Source: P52-10 sp041397365
GTDB lineage: Bacteria > Pseudomonadota > Alphaproteobacteria > Rhizobiales > Xanthobacteraceae
Assembly (NCBI GenBank): GCA_041397365.1
Contig: JAWKWT010000008.1
Location: 62,001 to 126,000, forward strand
Direction of reading: 5' to 3'
Length of the DNA stretch: 64,000 nt
Shown here: one piece after another, positions 46,970-56,005 of the stretch
How positions within the stretch are numbered: position 1 is the first letter of the stretch
Layout: each line of letters begins with the position of its first letter
The notes under the pieces: model-generated
Seen by the model: the letters and a program-made list of their open reading frames with translations, nothing else
What the model was told of the DNA's origin: nothing
Database searches by the model: none
Program-made: the position numbers and the translations under genes

Positions 46970-48370
46970 ATGTCGCACAGGTCAGCGCAATCGTCGGAGC
47001 GTTCCCGTCCGAACGCAGCAAGCCACAACCACCACCGCGCGCCGCCACAGGCGCGCTCCGCTCCTCCCCCGCCTCAGCACAAGTCCGCCCACGCCTCCGA
47101 CTACACCCTCGTCCATGGCGGCAAGCGCGTACGCATCGGTCCGGTCGTGTTCTGGATCGTCACCGGCTCGGTGATCCTGATGGGAGCCTGGTCCGCAGCC
47201 ACCGCGACCTACTTCGCCTTCCGCGACGACGTGCTGACCCGTCTCGTCGCCCGGCAGGCGGAAATGCAATATGCGTATGAGGATCGCATCGCCGAACTGC
47301 GCGCGCAGATCGACCGCACCACCAGCCGGCAATTGCTGGATCAGGAACAGTTCGAGCAGAAGCTGCTTCAGATCCAGCAGCGCCAGATCTCGCTCGAACA
47401 GCGCACCTCGGCGCTTGGAGCGCTTCCCGATGCGCCGGCGCTCCGCGCGCCCGGCCGCGGTGCTGCACTGGCCGACCCGGTGACGACCGGCTCTATCGAC
47501 AGGGCCTCGACCAAAGCCGGCCCGATCAAGGCGTCTGGAATCGGCGACACGGTTTTCTTCCAGGCGCCGCCCGACCGCGAAGGACGGCTCAAATCCCGCC
47601 TCTCGGCCATGGTCGGCCTGAAACCCGGCGAGTTGTCGAAGCCCGGCGGTCTCGGCAATGTGCTGACACGACTGCAACTCTCGCTCGACGGCGTCGAGAG
47701 CCGGCAGATGGCGGCCCTCGCCGCGCTTGAGGAAAACTTCGAATCCCGCACGCGCCGCATGCGCGGCGTGCTCGCCGATCTCGGCCTGAATGAAACTCAA
47801 ATGAAGACCGGAACGCCGCCGGCCGGAACCGGCGGGCCGTTCGTTCCCGTGCAGCCGCCGCGCGATGCCGGCGCGTTCGAGCGAAAACTCCACCGCATCA
47901 GCGTCTCGCGGGCCGAGGCCGACCGGCTGAGCCGAACGCTCGTGGCTATTCCCTACCGCCAGCCGCTGCTTGGCCCGATCGAATTCTCGTCGTCCTTCGG
48001 CGTGCGCAGCGATCCGTTCCTCGGACGCCCGGCAATGCATACCGGACTCGACTTCCGCGCGCCGAGCGGCGATCCGGTGCGCGCCACCGCGCAGGGCAAG
48101 GTCGTGACCGCAGGCTGGCAAGGCGGCTACGGACGCATGATCGAGATCGATCACGGCAATACGCTGACCACCCGTTACGGCCATTTGTCGTCGATCGGCG
48201 TCAAGGTCGGTGACTTCGTCCGCATCGGCCAGGTGATCGGCGCGGTCGGCTCGACCGGCCGTTCGACCGGGCCGCATCTTCACTATGAAACCCGCATCGA
48301 CGGCGATCCGGTCGATCCGCGGAAATTCCTGCGCGCCGGCGATCGCCTTGCCACCGCGGAGCGCGGCTAA
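46970..48370 (+). CDS. membrane-anchored M23 peptidase with coiled coil
   Basis: A 466-residue LytM-type protein. A Pro/His/Ser-rich cytosolic head of about 55 residues is followed by one membrane helix (VVFWIVTGSVILMGAWSAATATYFAF) and a coiled coil (EMQYAYEDRIAELRAQIDR...QISLEQRTSALG). The C-terminal M23 domain has MHTGLDFRAPSGDPV (H-x-x-x-D zinc ligands), HGNTLTTRYGHLSSIGV and STGPHLHYETR, so it looks catalytically competent. Such proteins hydrolyse peptidoglycan cross-links during growth or division. ATG 46970 is preceded by GTGGAG; GTG 46967 is also possible. Confidence 0.88.
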   Translation: MSHRSAQSSERSRPNAASHNHHRAPPQARSAPPPPQHKSAHASDYTLVHGGKRVRIGPVVFWIVTGSVILMGAWSAATATYFAFRDDVLTRLVARQAEMQYAYEDRIAELRAQIDRTTSRQLLDQEQFEQKLLQIQQRQISLEQRTSALGALPDAPALRAPGRGAALADPVTTGSIDRASTKAGPIKASGIGDTVFFQAPPDREGRLKSRLSAMVGLKPGELSKPGGLGNVLTRLQLSLDGVESRQMAALAALEENFESRTRRMRGVLADLGLNETQMKTGTPPAGTGGPFVPVQPPRDAGAFERKLHRISVSRAEADRLSRTLVAIPYRQPLLGPIEFSSSFGVRSDPFLGRPAMHTGLDFRAPSGDPVRATAQGKVVTAGWQGGYGRMIEIDHGNTLTTRYGHLSSIGVKVGDFVRIGQVIGAVGSTGRSTGPHLHYETRIDGDPVDPRKFLRAGDRLATAERG

Positions 48371-48493
48371 GCCGATTTGCCCCGGCTCCGCAAGGGCTGC
48401 GGCGTAAGTACACTTGTGCGCTCTCTTCGGTTGCCTCGCGCGGGCGCCTCCCTAAAGTGCGGAGCCAAACGGCACCAGTTCAGGGAGGACTTC

Positions 48494-49330
48494 ATGGCCG
48501 AAGCGCGCGTCAATCCAAACGGAAAACTCAAGGGCAAGGTGGCGCTCGTCACCGGCGCCAGCCGCGGCATCGGCGAGGCGATCTCGACGCGGCTGGCGAT
48601 GGAAGGCGCAAAGGTCGTCTGCACCGCCCGCACCGCCGACGACGGCCAGAGCAATCTGCCGGGCACGCTCAAGCATACGGTCAAGCGCATTCGCGAGGCC
48701 GGCGGCGAGGCCAATTACCTCACATGCGACCTGTCGCAGGCGGCCGAGCGCGAGCAGCTCGTCAAGGACGCCACCGGCCTTTACGGGCCGATCGACATTC
48801 TCATCAACAACGGCGCGGTGACGTTCTACTATCCGATCGAGACGTTTCCGGAAAAGCGCTTCAAGCTGATGATCGAGGTGCAGGTCTGGGCCGCGCTGCA
48901 TCTGTCGCAGATGGTGCTGCCGTCGATGCGCGAGCGCAAATCCGGCGCGATCGTCACGATTTCGTCAGGCGCGGCGCTACATCCGAAACTGCCTTACGAC
49001 AATGTCCGCGCCGGCGGCACCGTCTACGGCATGTGCAAGGCCGCGCTGGAGCGCTTCTCCACCGGACTCGCCTCGGAGGTCTATAACGACAATATCTCCG
49101 TCAACGTCATCTCGCCGGGCCTGGTCGCAACGCCGGGTGTCGCGGTGCACGGCCTCATCACCGAGAAGACCAAGCACCGGGTTTCGCCGATCGAGAACAT
49201 TGCGGAATCGGTCTACGTCCTCGTCACGGGCGATCCGAAGAAGATGACCGGCCGCATCGACCATGCCGCGCCGTTCCTGGAAGAGATGGGCATCAAGCCC
49301 TCCCCGCTGGTCGGCATCGCCGCCGGCTGA
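48494..49330 (+). CDS. short-chain dehydrogenase/reductase
   Basis: A classical SDR of 278 residues with NAD(P)-binding motif ALVTGASRGIGEAISTRL, the structural NNGAV motif (DILINNGAVTFYYPIE), catalytic Ser in TISSGAALHPK, and Tyr/Lys in GTVYGMCKAALERF. It resembles SDRs acting on acyl or terpenoid alcohols, but the substrate is not deducible. ATG 48494 follows AGGGAGG; the frame is open upstream. A strong intrinsic terminator lies 36 bases after the stop. It is not obviously in an operon. Confidence 0.88.
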   Translation: MAEARVNPNGKLKGKVALVTGASRGIGEAISTRLAMEGAKVVCTARTADDGQSNLPGTLKHTVKRIREAGGEANYLTCDLSQAAEREQLVKDATGLYGPIDILINNGAVTFYYPIETFPEKRFKLMIEVQVWAALHLSQMVLPSMRERKSGAIVTISSGAALHPKLPYDNVRAGGTVYGMCKAALERFSTGLASEVYNDNISVNVISPGLVATPGVAVHGLITEKTKHRVSPIENIAESVYVLVTGDPKKMTGRIDHAAPFLEEMGIKPSPLVGIAAG

Positions 49331-49365
49331 CGCCGGTCCTACCCTTCGCTACGGTTTTATGACGA

Positions 49366-49396
49366 AGCCCTGCATCCATCGGATGCGGGGCTTTTT
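49366..49396 (+). terminator. intrinsic terminator after the SDR gene
   Basis: Arms AGCCC-T-GCATCC (49366-49377) and GGATGC-G-GGGCT (49381-49392) pair with one T-G pair around a three-base loop and are followed by a TTTTT tract on the plus strand. Confidence 0.85.
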
Positions 49397-49490
49397 ACGA
49401 AGCACTTGCCAGCGGTCATCCGCTACCGGACAATTCGGTGTCGCGATTCCCGTCGCGCCCGGAAATTGTTCCATTTTCCAATAAACATAA

Positions 49491-50068
49491 ATGCAGCCGC
49501 ACTTCACGACGATCCAGACCGTCAAATCGATCAGCCAGCGCAACCTTGTGCTGTATTGGCAGTCATTGCCGATGATGGACGGCCTGCCCCGCTTCTCCGA
49601 CTTCGTGCCCAGCGACCGTGCCCACGACCCGAAACAGTTGACCATCTGGGCGATCGACGACCCGGCCGGCGCGCGCGAGCCGCCGGCAGCTCCAGGCAAA
49701 GCCCCTTTTTGGCCGAAGCGTTCGGCAAGGTCATGCTGCAATCGATCCCGCCGAGCCTGCTGCCGATCTTCAAGCTCGGCATCGACGGCTGCATCGACAA
49801 CCGGGCCGTCACCTATATGCAGATTGCGGCTGCCGACGCCGACGGCCACCCGATCAATTGCGAACGGCTGCTGCTGCCTTTCAGCGAGAACGGACGCGAG
49901 GTAACGCATGTCGTGGCGTCGATCCAGCTTATCAGTTTCACCGGCACCATCGACCGCGACACGGTCGTCGCCCGGTTCGCCAACCAGGCGGAGGTGACGC
50001 TGTTCAACTGCATCGAGACGCGCCGGACCGGCGGCGGCCCGCACGTGGCCGTCACCGGCGCGGGATGA
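49491..50068 (+). pseudogene. PAS_5-type domain protein, one frameshift
   Basis: Two frames together give a protein of about 192 residues. The first, from ATG 49491, reads VKSISQRNLVLYWQSLPMMDGLPRFSDFVP and runs to about 49700. The second continues LAEAFGKVMLQSIPPSLLPIF, NCERLLLPFSENGREVTHVVASIQLI and ends PHVAVTGAG at TGA 50066. The layout resembles the PAS_5 family of small alphaproteobacterial PAS proteins of unknown ligand. One indel near 49690-49712, close to a run of five T, joins them. The true start could be earlier. It ends directly against the convergent prfB stop. Confidence 0.55.
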
Positions 50069-51200
50069 TCAGTCCACATCCTCGATCTGCGCCGGGCCGC
50101 CGCCGAACGCCTTCTGCGCCAGTGTCGCGGCCATGAATTCATCGAGATCGCCGTCGAGCACGCCCGAGGTGTCCGAGGTCTGCACGCCGGTGCGCAGGTC
50201 CTTCACCATCTGATACGGCTGAAGCACATACGATCTGATCTGGTGGCCCCAGCCGATGTCGGTCTTGGCGGCCTGATCGGCGGCCGCCTTCTCCTCGCGC
50301 CTCTTCAGTTCGATCTCGTAGAGCCGCGCGCGCAGCATGTCCCACGCCTGCGCGCGGTTCTTGTGCTGGGACCGCCCGGCCTGACAGACCACCGCCACAC
50401 CGGTCGGGATATGCGTCAGCCGCACCGCCGATTCGGTCTTGTTGACGTGCTGGCCGCCCGCGCCACCGGAGCGCATCGTGTCGGTGCGAACGTCGCTCTC
50501 CTTGATGTCGATCTTGATGCTGTCGTCGACCACCGGGAAGATCGCCACGCTGGAAAACGAGGTGTGCCGCCGCGCGTTGGAATCGAACGGTGAGATGCGC
50601 ACCAGCCGATGCACCCCGGCCTCGGTCTTGAGCCAGCCATAGGCGTTGTGGCCGCTGATCTGGATCGTCGCCGATTTGATGCCGGCCTCTTCGCCCTCGG
50701 TCTCTTCCAGATACTCGATCTTGAAGCCGTGCTTCTCCGCCCAGCGCGTATACATCCGTAGCAGCATCGAGGCCCAGTCCTGGCTCTCGGTGCCGCCCGC
50801 GCCCGCATGCACTTCCAGATAAGTGTCGAAGCGGTCCGCCTCGCCCGATAGCAGCGCCTCAAGCTCACGCTTGGCGACTTCCTTCTTGAGGGCCTTCAGC
50901 GCCTGTTCGGCTTCGGTGACCACGCCCTCATCGTTCTCGGCCTCGCCGAGTTCGATCATGCCGATCTGATCCTCAAGCTCGCGCTCGACCTTGCCGATGC
51001 CGCCGAGCGAATCCTCAAGCGAGGTCCGCTCCTGCATCAGCTTCTGCGCCTTCTGCGGATCGTTCCACAGGTCCGGGTCTTCGGCGAGCTTGTTCAGCTC
51101 CGCGAGGCGCGCCGTCGAAGCATCGACGTCAAAGATGCCTCCTCAGCAGCCCGACCGACTGCTTGATCTCTTCTACAAGTCTCTCGATTTCCGCACGCAT
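50069..51200 (-). CDS. prfB: peptide chain release factor 2, with programmed +1 frameshift
   Basis: RF2 recognises UAA and UGA and triggers peptide release. Synthesis needs a +1 frameshift: the first 23 codons (MRAEIERLVEEIKQSVGLLR...) from ATG 51200 end at CTT-TGA, and the remaining 353 residues continue in the next frame from GAC at 51130. Total 376 residues is exactly the family length. The catalytic GGQ loop is MRSGGAGGQHVNKTESAV; the stop-codon tripeptide region is in the HIPTGVAVVCQ upstream half as usual (SPF in RISPFDSNARR). A purely single-frame reading would start at 51037 and lose the N terminus. Unlike the frameshifts in the first 17 kb, this one has all known recoding signals. 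Confidence 0.96.
51128..51143 (-). promoter_or_regulatory. prfB programmed +1 frameshift site
   Basis: On the minus strand AGGAGG (51143-51138) is followed after CAT by CTT (51134-51132) and the in-frame TGA (51131-51129), then C. This matches the classic RF2 autoregulatory site: internal Shine-Dalgarno sequence three bases before the slippery CTT, weak stop TGAC. Low RF2 favours the shift and restores RF2. Confidence 0.95.
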
Positions 51201-51302
51201 CGATCTGTCTCGCCGCTCCCGCTTTCGGGGTCATGTTCTGGTGATGGCTGTAAAGACGTTCGCAGCCGGGTCAAGCCCGGCCGCGCAGTCCTGCAAGATT
51301 GT

Positions 51303-53831
51303 TCAGTAAAGTCCGCCGGTGCCGGGCCGCAGGATCGAGCGCCCCATGTCGGGCTGCCCGCTGGAGCTATAGCCGTCATTGCTATATCCCCCGTAGCCAC
51401 TGCCGCCATAGCCGCCGCGACCGTCTGCGTCGGCGACGCCGATGATCGAGTAATTGTCCGGCGGCGCCGTGCCTGGCTTGAACGCTTCGAGGATGGTGCG
51501 GCCGCCGTCACCGGGGCCTGCACGCATGCCGCTCTTGGCGTCGACCCGGATCAGCTTGATCCCGGCCGGAACGCGGAAAGGAACGGCCGGCTTGTCCGCC
51601 AGCGCGACCTTGAGGAAGTCGCGGGCCACGGGAGCCGCCATGTTGCCGCCGGCGACGCCCCGTCCGAGATGGCGCGGCTTGTCGTATCCGAAGTAGAGGC
51701 CGATGGCGAGGTCGGGCGAGAAGCCGACGAACCAGACGTCCTTCTCGTCATTGGTGGTGCCGGTCTTGCCGGCGATCGGCTTGCCGATCTCGCGAAGAAC
51801 GGTCGCGGTGCCACGCTGGACCACGCCTTCCATGATCGAGGTGATCTGGTAGGCCGTCATCGGGTCCATCACCTGCTCGCGGCGATCGACCAGCGTGGGC
51901 TCCGGCTGCCCCTTCCAGCCTTCCGACGCCGAGCAGCCGCGGCATTCGCGCTGATCGTGCTTGAAGATGGTGTGGCCGTAGCGGTCCTGGATACGGTCGA
52001 TCAGCGTCGACTTGATGCGCCGGCCGCCATTGGCGAACATCGAATAGGCGGTGACCATGCGCATCACGGTCGTTTCGCCCGCGCCTAGTGCATAGGACAG
52101 GTAATTCGGCAGATCATCATAGACGCCGAAGCGCTTGGCGTATTCGCCGATCAGCGGCATGCCGATGTCCTCGGCCAGACGCACCGTCATCGTGTTACGC
52201 GACAATTCGATGCCGGTCCGCAGCGTCGAAGGCCCGTAATATTTGCCGGTCGCATAGTTTTCGGGACGCCAGACTTGTCCGCTGCCCATCTGGATTTCGA
52301 TCGGCGCGTCGATCACCACGGTCGAGGGCGTGTAGCCATTGTCGAGCGCGGCCGAATAGACCAGCGGCTTGAACGAGGAGCCGGGCTGCCGCCAGGCCTG
52401 CGTCGCGCGGTTGAACTGGCTCTGGTCGAAGGAGAAGCCCCCCGACATCGCCAGCACGCGGCCGGTCCACGGGTCCATCACGACCAGGCCGCCCGACACT
52501 TCCGGCACCTGCCGCAGGCGGAACTGGCCCTCGACTTTCTTGCCGTCCTTGCCGGTCAGCGGCTCGACATAGATCACATCGCCGGGCGCGAGCACCTGTC
52601 CGACATGCGACGGAGCCTTTCCGCCACGCCCCGCCGGCTTCGCCCAGCGGACGCCGTCCAGCGCGACGATGCCGGTCTGCCTCTCCTTCGAGACGGCGCC
52701 GCCGAGTTCGCGGGGCGGTTGAAAACCGATCCGCGCCGACTGGTCGTTGCTCTCCAGCACGACCGCCATCCTCCAGCCGACATCCGACAGCGATTTCACG
52801 TCGGCGAGCTTGACGCCCCAGTCGCCATTGAGGTCGATCTTCTGGATCGCGCCGCGATAGCCCTGCGCTTCGTCATATTTGACGAGTCCGTCGGACAGCG
52901 CCTTGCGCGCCACCACCTGCAATTTCGGATCGAGCGTGGTGCGCACCGACAGTCCGCCCTCATAGAGCTTCTTCTCGCCGTAGCGCTCGAAGATTTCGCG
53001 CCGGACTTCCTCGGCGAAATACTCGCCGGCGAAAGTGTGCGCGGCGTTCTGCTTGCCGGTGACGACCAAGGGCTCCTTGCGCGCCTTGTCGGCGTCGGCC
53101 TGCTTGACCCAGCCGTTTTCGACCAGACGGTCGATCACATAGTTGCGGCGCTCGATGGCGCGGTCGCGGTTGCGGACCGGATGCAGCGAGGATGGCGCTT
53201 TCGGCAAAGCCGCGAGATAGGAGGCTTCGGCGAGCGTGAGTTCGTTCACCGATTTGTCGAAATAGACCAGCGAAGCGGCGCCGATTCCGTAAGCGCCGAG
53301 ACCGAGGAAGATTTCGTTCAGGTAAAGTTCGAGGATCTTGTCCTTCGAATAGGTCCGCTCGATCCGCATCGCCAGCAAGGCTTCCTTGGCCTTGCGCGCG
53401 AACGAAACCTCATTCGTCAGAAGGAAGTTCTTCGCCACCTGCTGAGTGATGGTGGACGCGCCCTGCGGACGCCGGTTCGAACCAAAATTCTGGGCATAGA
53501 GCAATGCAGCGCGCGCCATGCCGTAGAAGTCGAGCCCGCCATGCTCGTAGAAATTCTTGTCCTCGGCCGCGAGGAACGCATTGATGACCGATTTCGGGAT
53601 CGCCTGGATCGGAAGATAGAGCCGCCGCTCCTTGGCGTATTCGGCCAGCAGCGAGCCGTCCGACGCATGCACGCGCGTCATCACTGGCGGCTCATAGTCC
53701 TGAAGCTGGGAGTAATCCGGCAGGTCCTGGGAAAAATGCCAGACCGCAGCAGCGACGCCCGCGACGCCGACAAGGAACAGGATCGTTCCGGCGGCGAACA
53801 GGAACCCCATGAATCGCAGCAGCAACCGCAT
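51303..53831 (-). CDS. mrcA: penicillin-binding protein 1A
   Basis: Bifunctional peptidoglycan synthase of 842 residues. One N-terminal membrane anchor (FMGFLFAAGTILFLVGVAGVAAAVWHF), then the GT51 transglycosylase with AAEDKNFYEHGGLDFYGMARA (catalytic Glu), GASTITQQVAKNFLL and RKAKEALLAMRIE. The transpeptidase has SxxK in QPGSSFKPLVYS, SxN as SRN in ELSRNTMTVRL, and KTG in AGKTGTTND. An OB-like insert lies between (about residues 330-430). The C-terminal tail is Gly/Tyr/Ser-rich (GYGGSGYGGYSNDGYSSSG). ATG 53831 (MRLLLRFMG) matches relatives; GTG 53846 is an alternative. It lies downstream of amiC on the same strand, a wall-synthesis pair. Confidence 0.95.
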   Translation of the reverse strand: MRLLLRFMGFLFAAGTILFLVGVAGVAAAVWHFSQDLPDYSQLQDYEPPVMTRVHASDGSLLAEYAKERRLYLPIQAIPKSVINAFLAAEDKNFYEHGGLDFYGMARAALLYAQNFGSNRRPQGASTITQQVAKNFLLTNEVSFARKAKEALLAMRIERTYSKDKILELYLNEIFLGLGAYGIGAASLVYFDKSVNELTLAEASYLAALPKAPSSLHPVRNRDRAIERRNYVIDRLVENGWVKQADADKARKEPLVVTGKQNAAHTFAGEYFAEEVRREIFERYGEKKLYEGGLSVRTTLDPKLQVVARKALSDGLVKYDEAQGYRGAIQKIDLNGDWGVKLADVKSLSDVGWRMAVVLESNDQSARIGFQPPRELGGAVSKERQTGIVALDGVRWAKPAGRGGKAPSHVGQVLAPGDVIYVEPLTGKDGKKVEGQFRLRQVPEVSGGLVVMDPWTGRVLAMSGGFSFDQSQFNRATQAWRQPGSSFKPLVYSAALDNGYTPSTVVIDAPIEIQMGSGQVWRPENYATGKYYGPSTLRTGIELSRNTMTVRLAEDIGMPLIGEYAKRFGVYDDLPNYLSYALGAGETTVMRMVTAYSMFANGGRRIKSTLIDRIQDRYGHTIFKHDQRECRGCSASEGWKGQPEPTLVDRREQVMDPMTAYQITSIMEGVVQRGTATVLREIGKPIAGKTGTTNDEKDVWFVGFSPDLAIGLYFGYDKPRHLGRGVAGGNMAAPVARDFLKVALADKPAVPFRVPAGIKLIRVDAKSGMRAGPGDGGRTILEAFKPGTAPPDNYSIIGVADADGRGGYGGSGYGGYSNDGYSSSGQPDMGRSILRPGTGGLY

Positions 53832-54003
53832 CTTCGGAACATCCACCTTGCAACGCCGTCACGCGCGGTTCGCACAACCGGCCGGCCGTTTACGGTCCGT
53901 CTCCGATGCAACAAAGCGGCATCGGCGCGATTCAACAATGGCAGCTTATACGGCTCCCGCTGTGGCTAAACTAGGGCTTCCAACGACTTAACGTTCCATC
54001 CCT

Positions 54004-55362
54004 TCAGCGGGCCGGCTTCTGTGGCTCGGCCGCCACAACCCGCTTGCCGAAAAACAGATCGACGGCCTGGGCGACGGAACCGACGGTTTTGGAGCGCCAG
54101 CTTTCGGAGACCAGCAACTTCAGATCGGCCTGGTTCGACACATAGCCGATTTCCAACAGCACACTCGGAATGTCCGGCGCCTTCAGCACGCGAAAGCCCG
54201 CCGATTTCAACGGGTTCTTGTGAAGCCGCGCGACGCCCCTCATCTCCTGCACCAGCGCCTTGGCGAAGCGGCTTGAAAAGGCTTTCGTTTCCCGCCGCGT
54301 CAGGTCGATCAGGATGTCGGCGACGTCGGCCGGCTCCTCGGCCAGATCGATGCCGGCGATCAGGTCCGCCTTGTTTTCGGCTTCCGCCAGCTTGGCGGCT
54401 TCGGCGTCGGAGGCTTTGTCCGACAGCGTGTAGACCGTCGCGCCTTGGACTCTGCTTCCGCCGCGCGGCAGCGCATCGGCATGGACCGAGACGAACAGCG
54501 CCGCCTTGTGCCGCTGGGCGATCCGCACCCGCTCCGCCAGCGGAATGAACGTATCGTCGTCGCGGGTCATCACCACGCGATATTTGCCGCCCTTGACGAT
54601 CCGGTCACGCAGCGCCTTGGCGAAATCCAGGACGATCTCCTTTTCGCTCTCGCCGCTTTTGGCCTGCGTTCCGTGGTCGATGCCGCCATGGCCGGGATCG
54701 ATCACCACGACGGGGCGCGGATCGTCATCGACAGGCTTCGCCGGATCGGGCGCGTTCGAGCTTGCGGCAGGCGCGGCGGCCGCCTTCGAAGCCTCGTTCG
54801 CGGATTCGGCGGTCTGGGTGGCGGCGGTCGTTTCCGCAGCGGCGAGCGCCACCGCCTCGCGCGCGTCGGCGGCGACGGCCTGCATGAAGCCCGCGCGATC
54901 CGTCGCGGCCAGTTCCACGATCAATTTCGGCGGCTGGCCGTTCTCGCCGTTCAGGACATACGCCTTTTCGATCTTCGCCGGCCGCTTCAGGTCCATGACG
55001 ATGCGGGAGCCGCCGGGCATCACCAGGCCGTAGCGATACGCCTTGATGAGGCCACGCGTGGCCTGCCCCGCCTCCGCCGGCAGACGGAAGGTCGTCTGCG
55101 GGATGTCGAGCACGACACGGTTGGGGCGGGCCAGCAGGAACGCGCGGACCTCGATTCGCCGGTCGATCTCGACGATGAAACGCGCCCGCTTCTCGTCGCC
55201 GGCGATTCGGATATCGGAAGCGACAGGGTGCGGATCCACAACCGCTGGGCGCAGTTCCGGCTTGTCACCCGCCTGCCCCCCGGTCGGCGCGAAAGCCGCC
55301 GCAAGTGTCAGGCCGGCGGCCGCGGCGCTCCGCAGAAGCCTATGGCAACCCTGCAAATTCAC
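54004..55362 (-). CDS. N-acetylmuramoyl-L-alanine amidase AmiC-type (AMIN + Amidase_3)
   Basis: A periplasmic zinc amidase that splits septal peptidoglycan, 452 residues. GTG 55362 is chosen because GGGGGA lies just upstream and gives a signal peptide (LLRSAAAAGLTLAAAFAPTGGQA); TTG 55383 is the furthest alternative. The AMIN domain (IRIAGDEKRARFIVEIDRRIEVRAFLLARPNRVVLDIP) targets the septum. An Ala-rich linker leads to Amidase_3 with VVIDPGHGGIDHGTQ (zinc His), FVSVHADALPRGG (His) and SVLLEIGYVSN (catalytic Glu). A perfect CtrA-type box lies 50 bases upstream of the start, fitting cell-cycle control. mrcA follows after 172 bases. Confidence 0.92.
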   Translation of the reverse strand: MNLQGCHRLLRSAAAAGLTLAAAFAPTGGQAGDKPELRPAVVDPHPVASDIRIAGDEKRARFIVEIDRRIEVRAFLLARPNRVVLDIPQTTFRLPAEAGQATRGLIKAYRYGLVMPGGSRIVMDLKRPAKIEKAYVLNGENGQPPKLIVELAATDRAGFMQAVAADAREAVALAAAETTAATQTAESANEASKAAAAPAASSNAPDPAKPVDDDPRPVVVIDPGHGGIDHGTQAKSGESEKEIVLDFAKALRDRIVKGGKYRVVMTRDDDTFIPLAERVRIAQRHKAALFVSVHADALPRGGSRVQGATVYTLSDKASDAEAAKLAEAENKADLIAGIDLAEEPADVADILIDLTRRETKAFSSRFAKALVQEMRGVARLHKNPLKSAGFRVLKAPDIPSVLLEIGYVSNQADLKLLVSESWRSKTVGSVAQAVDLFFGKRVVAAEPQKPAR

Positions 55363-55411
55363 CGAATCCCCCACCCTTGACAAGCCAGATTAACGCAATA
55401 GGACCGCAGGG

Positions 55412-55427
55412 TTAATCATGCCTTAAC
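55412..55427. promoter_or_regulatory. CtrA-type box between amiC and rne
   Basis: TTAATCATGCCTTAAC matches the CtrA consensus TTAA-N7-TTAAC at every fixed position, and because of flanking GG/CC it also matches on the other strand (TTAAGGCATGATTAAC). It lies 50 bases upstream of the chosen amiC start and about 580 bases upstream of rne. Another TTAAC half-site is at 55390. Confidence 0.6.
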
Positions 55428-56005
55428 CGGGTCGATAACAATGAATCCGACTGTTGCAGACGTATGACGCTTCCCTTGCCAGCGGCGTCCAATCGACGTA
55501 TGTAATTGCTGTCGATGGCTAAATTTCTGGTTGTGTGGCGTACGACTTCCCGGTGCGGCTATCGGGACTGTCTCGATCGATAAAGATCGAACGTCCCCGA
55601 CATGTCGCCCGATTTTGGCCCGACCGCCTTCCGGATCATTCATCTGCGCCTTGCGTGGTCGATCCGAAAGCCCGGTCCAAGCCGGAAACGAGGTCGTCCG
55701 GATGAGACGTCCGGATCAGAACAGGCTACGCGAGCACCGCGCGGCCTGACATCGGCAAGAAGCTTCTGCGGCGATCAGGCCGCCAGGATTTGTTCAAACG
55801 GGCCAACGCTCAATGCGTCTCGACACTACGCCTCGTCGTTCTCCTGCGATCCCGCTTCCGGGCTCCCGCAGGCACGATCGCGGCTGGCGCATCCGGGTGG
55901 CGTCCGACCTTCCCATCCCCCCCGAATCAGGTGGACCGTCCCGCACACCCTCCGCGCCATCCGTGCGCGGCGCTTTGCGCAGGGTCAGCCTCAAAGAGTG
56001 CTCCA
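55428..56005 (+). promoter_or_regulatory. long non-coding spacer, probable rne 5' leader region
   Basis: About 580 bases precede the rne start without any gene I can support; open frames here are short or read through from rne without family resemblance. The direct repeat CGTCCGGAT occurs at about 55697 and 55711. In E. coli RNase E controls its own mRNA through a long leader; a similar role here is inference. No promoter is clear. Confidence 0.35.

Noticed and set aside
51037..51200. prfB interpreted as a broken or shorter gene starting at 51037
   Set aside because: The in-frame TGA is the programmed recoding site and the upstream 23 codons complete the normal N terminus.
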